DNA of 9,149 nt from Acidobacteria bacterium AH-259-G07 (GTDB lineage: Bacteria > Acidobacteriota > UBA6911 > RPQK01 > JADFOI01): assembly GCA_027717925.1 (NCBI GenBank), contig JALLON010000099.1:1-9149 (forward strand), in the 5' to 3' direction. Positions 6,966 to 9,149 of this stretch are shown here, piece after piece; position 1 is the stretch's first letter; each line of letters opens with the position of its first letter. Made by a program: the position numbers and the translations under genes. Under the pieces are notes generated by a model, which saw only the letters and a list, made by a program, of their open reading frames with translations, searched no databases and was not told the origin of the DNA.

Positions 6966-7004
6966 TGGACTTCCTCTTCATTCCACCCTCATCTGCTTGT
7001 GTTG

Positions 7005-7030
7005 AACGGAGTAGAGCACCCAAAAGTTCC
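7005..7030 (-). promoter_or_regulatory. Candidate ECF-type promoter of the sigma operon (GGAAC-N17-CGTT)
   Basis: Read on the minus strand, GGAAC (7026-7030) is followed by 17 bases and then CGTT (7005-7008). This matches the usual ECF promoter architecture (GGAAC -35 and CGTT/CGTC -10). Transcription would begin near 6997, about 30 bases before the sigma factor TTG, leaving room for the GAGGAA ribosome binding site. Motif and placement are seen directly; use by this particular sigma factor is inferred. Confidence 0.6.
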
Positions 7031-7129
7031 GTCGCCTACAGACCCATGCTGATGAAAGCGGCCGACTTCTTTTTTTGGACAGATCCGAATTTTATAGCAT
7101 CATTGCAAATCAAATGGTATCTATCTGCT

Positions 7130-7588
7130 ATGCGCTGTCCTTTCTGCAATAGTCGAAAAGACCGAGTAGTCGATTCACGTGAAAGTAAAGAAGGCAATGT
7201 GATTCGCCGCCGCCGAGAATGTTTGAATTGCAAGCGGCGATTGACCAGTTACGAGAGAATTGAAGAAATCCCCTTCATGGTGGTGAAGAAAGGTGGAAGC
7301 CGAGAGAGCTTTGAGCGTTCGAAGCTGCTGGAGGGGTTGTTAAAAGCTTGCGAAAAGAGGCCCGTTCCCGCCCGCCAATTGGAAGAAATCGTGGAAGAGG
7401 TTGAACAGCGCTTTCGCGAAACACAGGACCGGGAACTGACCTCACAGGAGATTGGCGAATACTCGATGGGCCGCCTCAAGGAGATTGATAACGTCGCCTA
7501 CGTGCGGTTTGCTTCAGTGTATTTGGAATTTAAGGACGTACGAGAGTTTACGAGGGAAATCAATCAACTTTTCGAGGGCGAAAAGTGA
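7130..7588 (+). CDS. nrdR: Transcriptional repressor NrdR
   Basis: A 152-residue Zn-ribbon/ATP-cone regulator that represses ribonucleotide reductase genes in response to bound ATP/dATP. The Zn ribbon has C3, C6, C31 and C34 in MRCPFCNSRKDRVVDSR and RRRRECLNCKRRLTSYER. The ATP-cone covers about 47-137, including VVKKGGSRESFERSKL and the NVAYVRFASVY helix. The frame is open upstream to 6908, but NrdR proteins begin MRCPFC, so the start is the ATG at 7130. It is divergent from the sigma operon across a 164-bp gap. No clear NrdR box or convincing sigma-70 promoter was recognised in that gap, and no strong ribosome binding site precedes the ATG. Four bases separate it from thiL. Length and motifs are standard for the family. 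Confidence 0.97.
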   Translation: MRCPFCNSRKDRVVDSRESKEGNVIRRRRECLNCKRRLTSYERIEEIPFMVVKKGGSRESFERSKLLEGLLKACEKRPVPARQLEEIVEEVEQRFRETQDRELTSQEIGEYSMGRLKEIDNVAYVRFASVYLEFKDVREFTREINQLFEGEK

Positions 7589-7592
7589 CCGG

Positions 7593-8621
7593 ATGAATTT
7601 GGACAGACCCTGCGAATCAGATCTCATCGATTGGATCAGTCGGCACACTCAGCATTTTCCATCGTCGATTATCAAAAACATCGGAGATGACTGTGCCGTG
7701 TTTGATCCTCGGTTCACGCCCAGGTTGGCTGTCACAACAGACATGCTATTGGAAGACGTACATTTTCGTCGCCGCTGGATCAGTCCCTATTTTCTAGGTC
7801 GAAAATCTCTCGCGGTGAATCTCAGTGATTTGGCGGCTGTGGGTGCGGTACCTTATGCCTGCCTCCTAAGTTTGGCCTTGCCTCCCGATCTCACGCCAGA
7901 CTACTTTCACTCCTTCATGAAGGGATTCTTGGAAGAAGGCGCATGTTGGCATGCTCCACTGATCGGGGGAGATCTGTCCCGGAGTGAAAAGATCTATGTA
8001 AGCGTGACGGCCTGGGGGTCCCTCGAAGCCGGAGACCCGGTTTGGCGGTCCCAGGGACAAGATGGGGACAAAGTGGTACTGGTTGGGGAGATCGGGCTTG
8101 CCAGAGTGGGCCTCGAGATTCTCCAGCAAGAAGATCCGTCTCAGATTTGGAAGATAAACAGCGAAAATAAATTGGCCCAGTGGGCGGGAGATAGTTTTCG
8201 CTATCGGTGCCTCAAGGCCCACCTATTACCCAAGGCACTGGTTCAAGTTGGGAGTTGGTTGTGTAGAAATCGCTTGGCCAATGCCATGATCGACATCAGT
8301 GACGGACTGGCTTCTGACCTATTTCATATCGCCTGTCAAAGTCAGTTGGTGGCAGAAATTGAAGTTGAGCAGTTGCCTTTACCCGAACAAGCCATTGGCC
8401 AGTTAGACCCACTGGAAGCGGCTCTCAATGGGGGAGAAGACCATGCTCTGATCTTTACGGCATCACAAGAACAACTCGATCGTCTGAGTTCAAGCTACCC
8501 CACCAACTTTCCGCCCTATCGGGTCATTGGTAAGCTCTCAGGCGGTGAGCCTTCTCTGTACCTCAAGCGAAAGGGAAAACAGGAAAAATACGAACCGAGA
8601 GGATTTAATCACTTCAGGTGA
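7593..8621 (+). CDS. thiL: Thiamine-monophosphate kinase
   Basis: A 342-residue ThiL that phosphorylates thiamine monophosphate with ATP to thiamine diphosphate, the last step of cofactor synthesis, in the cytosol. It shows the AIRS-kinase/PurM fold motifs in order: GDDCAV (31-36), TTDMLLEDVHF (48-58, metal/ATP site), NLSDLAAVGA (76-85), GGDLSRS (125-131), MIDISDGLASDL (232-243) and GGEDHALIF (280-288). The last usually reads G-E-D-Y-E-L, so His-Ala here is a mild departure in a substrate-side loop. The ATG at 7593 gives the expected N-terminus and lies 4 bp after nrdR; GAGGG at 7574-7578 is a distant possible ribosome binding site, so coupling to nrdR is likely. Its stop overlaps the next start by 4 bp (GTGA). 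Confidence 0.95.
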   Translation: MNLDRPCESDLIDWISRHTQHFPSSIIKNIGDDCAVFDPRFTPRLAVTTDMLLEDVHFRRRWISPYFLGRKSLAVNLSDLAAVGAVPYACLLSLALPPDLTPDYFHSFMKGFLEEGACWHAPLIGGDLSRSEKIYVSVTAWGSLEAGDPVWRSQGQDGDKVVLVGEIGLARVGLEILQQEDPSQIWKINSENKLAQWAGDSFRYRCLKAHLLPKALVQVGSWLCRNRLANAMIDISDGLASDLFHIACQSQLVAEIEVEQLPLPEQAIGQLDPLEAALNGGEDHALIFTASQEQLDRLSSSYPTNFPPYRVIGKLSGGEPSLYLKRKGKQEKYEPRGFNHFR

Positions 8622-9070
8622 AACGGATATATACCACCATTCGCTCCCTCCTCCTGGTTCAAGATACGCTTGAGCGTACCGCTCTGGCATTTTCACTGGG
8701 CGTTTTTCTTGGATTCTCCCCTTTGATCGGTCTTCACGCCATCTTGGCCCTGATTGTTGCTTTTGCTTTCCGCTTAAACAAGGTAGCTGTCTTGATCGGA
8801 GCCTCCATAAACAATCCTTGGACAATTGTTCCTTATTACAGTTTCGCTACCTGGTTTGGAATCCAACTGATAGGAGTCCCGGAGGGAATATCCCTACCTC
8901 AAGTGGGCCTTTCGCATCTGCTTCAAGGGGAGTTTTGGACTTGGCTGCTCTCTCAGTGGAGACTGCTCATTCCGGCTTTTCTCGGTTCTCTTGTACTCTG
9001 TACAATTCTGTCTCTGTTCTCCTACGCCTTGGCCTTGATCCTGCTGAAGAGATATTCAGCTGCCAGCTGA
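8618..9070 (+). CDS. DUF2062 family inner-membrane protein
   Basis: A 150-residue integral membrane protein of the DUF2062 family, whose function is not established. The recognisable core is FSLGVFLGFSPLIGLHAILA (25-44), then FRLNKVAVLIGASINNPWTI (51-70) and the P-Y-Y segment. The NNP-x-T motif in a membrane context is diagnostic. Segments at about 21-49, 53-80 and 115-143 are hydrophobic. The GTG start overlaps the thiL TGA (GTGA), and no better ATG exists, so it is probably translated by coupling. Some DUF2062 domains are fused to or encoded near glycosyltransferases, but no such neighbour is visible here. Its stop codon lies in the loop of a 10-bp inverted repeat. Confidence 0.88.
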   Translation: MKRIYTTIRSLLLVQDTLERTALAFSLGVFLGFSPLIGLHAILALIVAFAFRLNKVAVLIGASINNPWTIVPYYSFATWFGIQLIGVPEGISLPQVGLSHLLQGEFWTWLLSQWRLLIPAFLGSLVLCTILSLFSYALALILLKRYSAAS

Positions 9071-9080
9071 CAGCTGAATA
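9053..9080 (+). repeat. Perfect 10-bp inverted repeat around the DUF2062 stop codon
   Basis: TATTCAGCTG (9053-9062) and CAGCTGAATA (9071-9080) are exact reverse complements with an 8-base loop containing the stop codon (9068-9070). No run of T follows, so it is not a standard intrinsic terminator. It may act as an mRNA 3'-end hairpin or simply reflect the CAGCTG-rich repeat composition of the spacer. Confidence 0.6.
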
Positions 9081-9149
9081 GGAGCCAGGAGACAGGAGTC
9101 AGGAGTCAATATATCCATGAAAATCCGTTCAGATCCGTGTGATCCGTGA
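9081..9149. repeat. Low-complexity intergenic tract (CAGGAGT and ATCCGT units)
   Basis: CAGGAGT is tandemly repeated at 9093-9106, preceded by the degenerate CCAGGAGA. ATCCGT then occurs three times at 9123, 9133 and 9142, up to the window edge. The tract resembles the short dispersed spacer repeats common between genes in several Acidobacteriota genomes (from general knowledge). It holds no gene and no recognisable promoter. Confidence 0.7.

Noticed and set aside
7070..7100. Possible sigma-70 promoter for nrdR (TTGGAC with TATAGC)
   Set aside because: The spacing between the hexamers is about 12 bp, far from 17. No alternative pair was better, so no promoter is called.
6908..7129. Open frame extending nrdR upstream by 74 codons
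   Set aside because: NrdR proteins start at MRCPFC, and the extra codons overlap the sigma gene and its candidate promoter. The translated extension has no family similarity.

Overview
The window suggests a free-living Gram-negative-type bacterium of middling GC content. The mix is typical of Acidobacteriota or a related deep lineage: an ECF sigma operon with B-box/DUF5668/DUF4097/toast_rack-type proteins, and short low-complexity intergenic tracts of the CTGACAGCTGAC and ATCCGTGTGATCCGTG kind. That assignment is an inference from gene content, not from a marker gene. No rRNA, tRNA, CRISPR array, insertion sequence or phage gene was seen.

Layout. (1) Bases 1-1754, plus strand: the nearly complete 3' part of a farnesyl diphosphate synthase (ispA), a 114-bp spacer full of short tandem repeats, and the rRNA 2'-O-methyltransferase gene tlyA. 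(2) Bases 1709-6965, minus strand: a compact six-gene operon read right to left. Its order is ECF sigma factor, zf-HC2 membrane anti-sigma factor, B-box zinc-finger/DUF5668 membrane protein, a 591-residue membrane-anchored beta-solenoid (DUF5668 + DUF4097-like), a toast_rack/LiaF-C-like lipoprotein, and a small nucleosidase/phosphorylase-fold enzyme. The last gene overlaps the 3' end of convergent tlyA by 46 bp. (3) Bases 7130-9070, plus strand: nrdR, thiL and a DUF2062 membrane protein, tightly packed and probably cotranscribed. (4) Bases 9071-9149: a second low-complexity spacer.

How the parts may work together. The flanking blocks are housekeeping: isoprenoid precursor synthesis, ribosome methylation, control of ribonucleotide reductase and thiamine diphosphate synthesis. 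The central operon looks like a self-contained envelope-sensing unit. The sigma/anti-sigma pair would be held at the membrane, and a GGAAC-N17-CGTT element 40-65 bp upstream of the sigma start fits an autoregulated ECF promoter. The downstream genes encode membrane and surface beta-repeat proteins related to the LiaF/PspC-type stress families. The most distinctive feature is an indel-free array of twelve 18-residue repeats in the 591-residue protein. Tight junctions (TAATG and TTGA) tie several of these genes into one translational unit. What the operon senses, and what the terminal nucleosidase does in it, cannot be read from the sequence.
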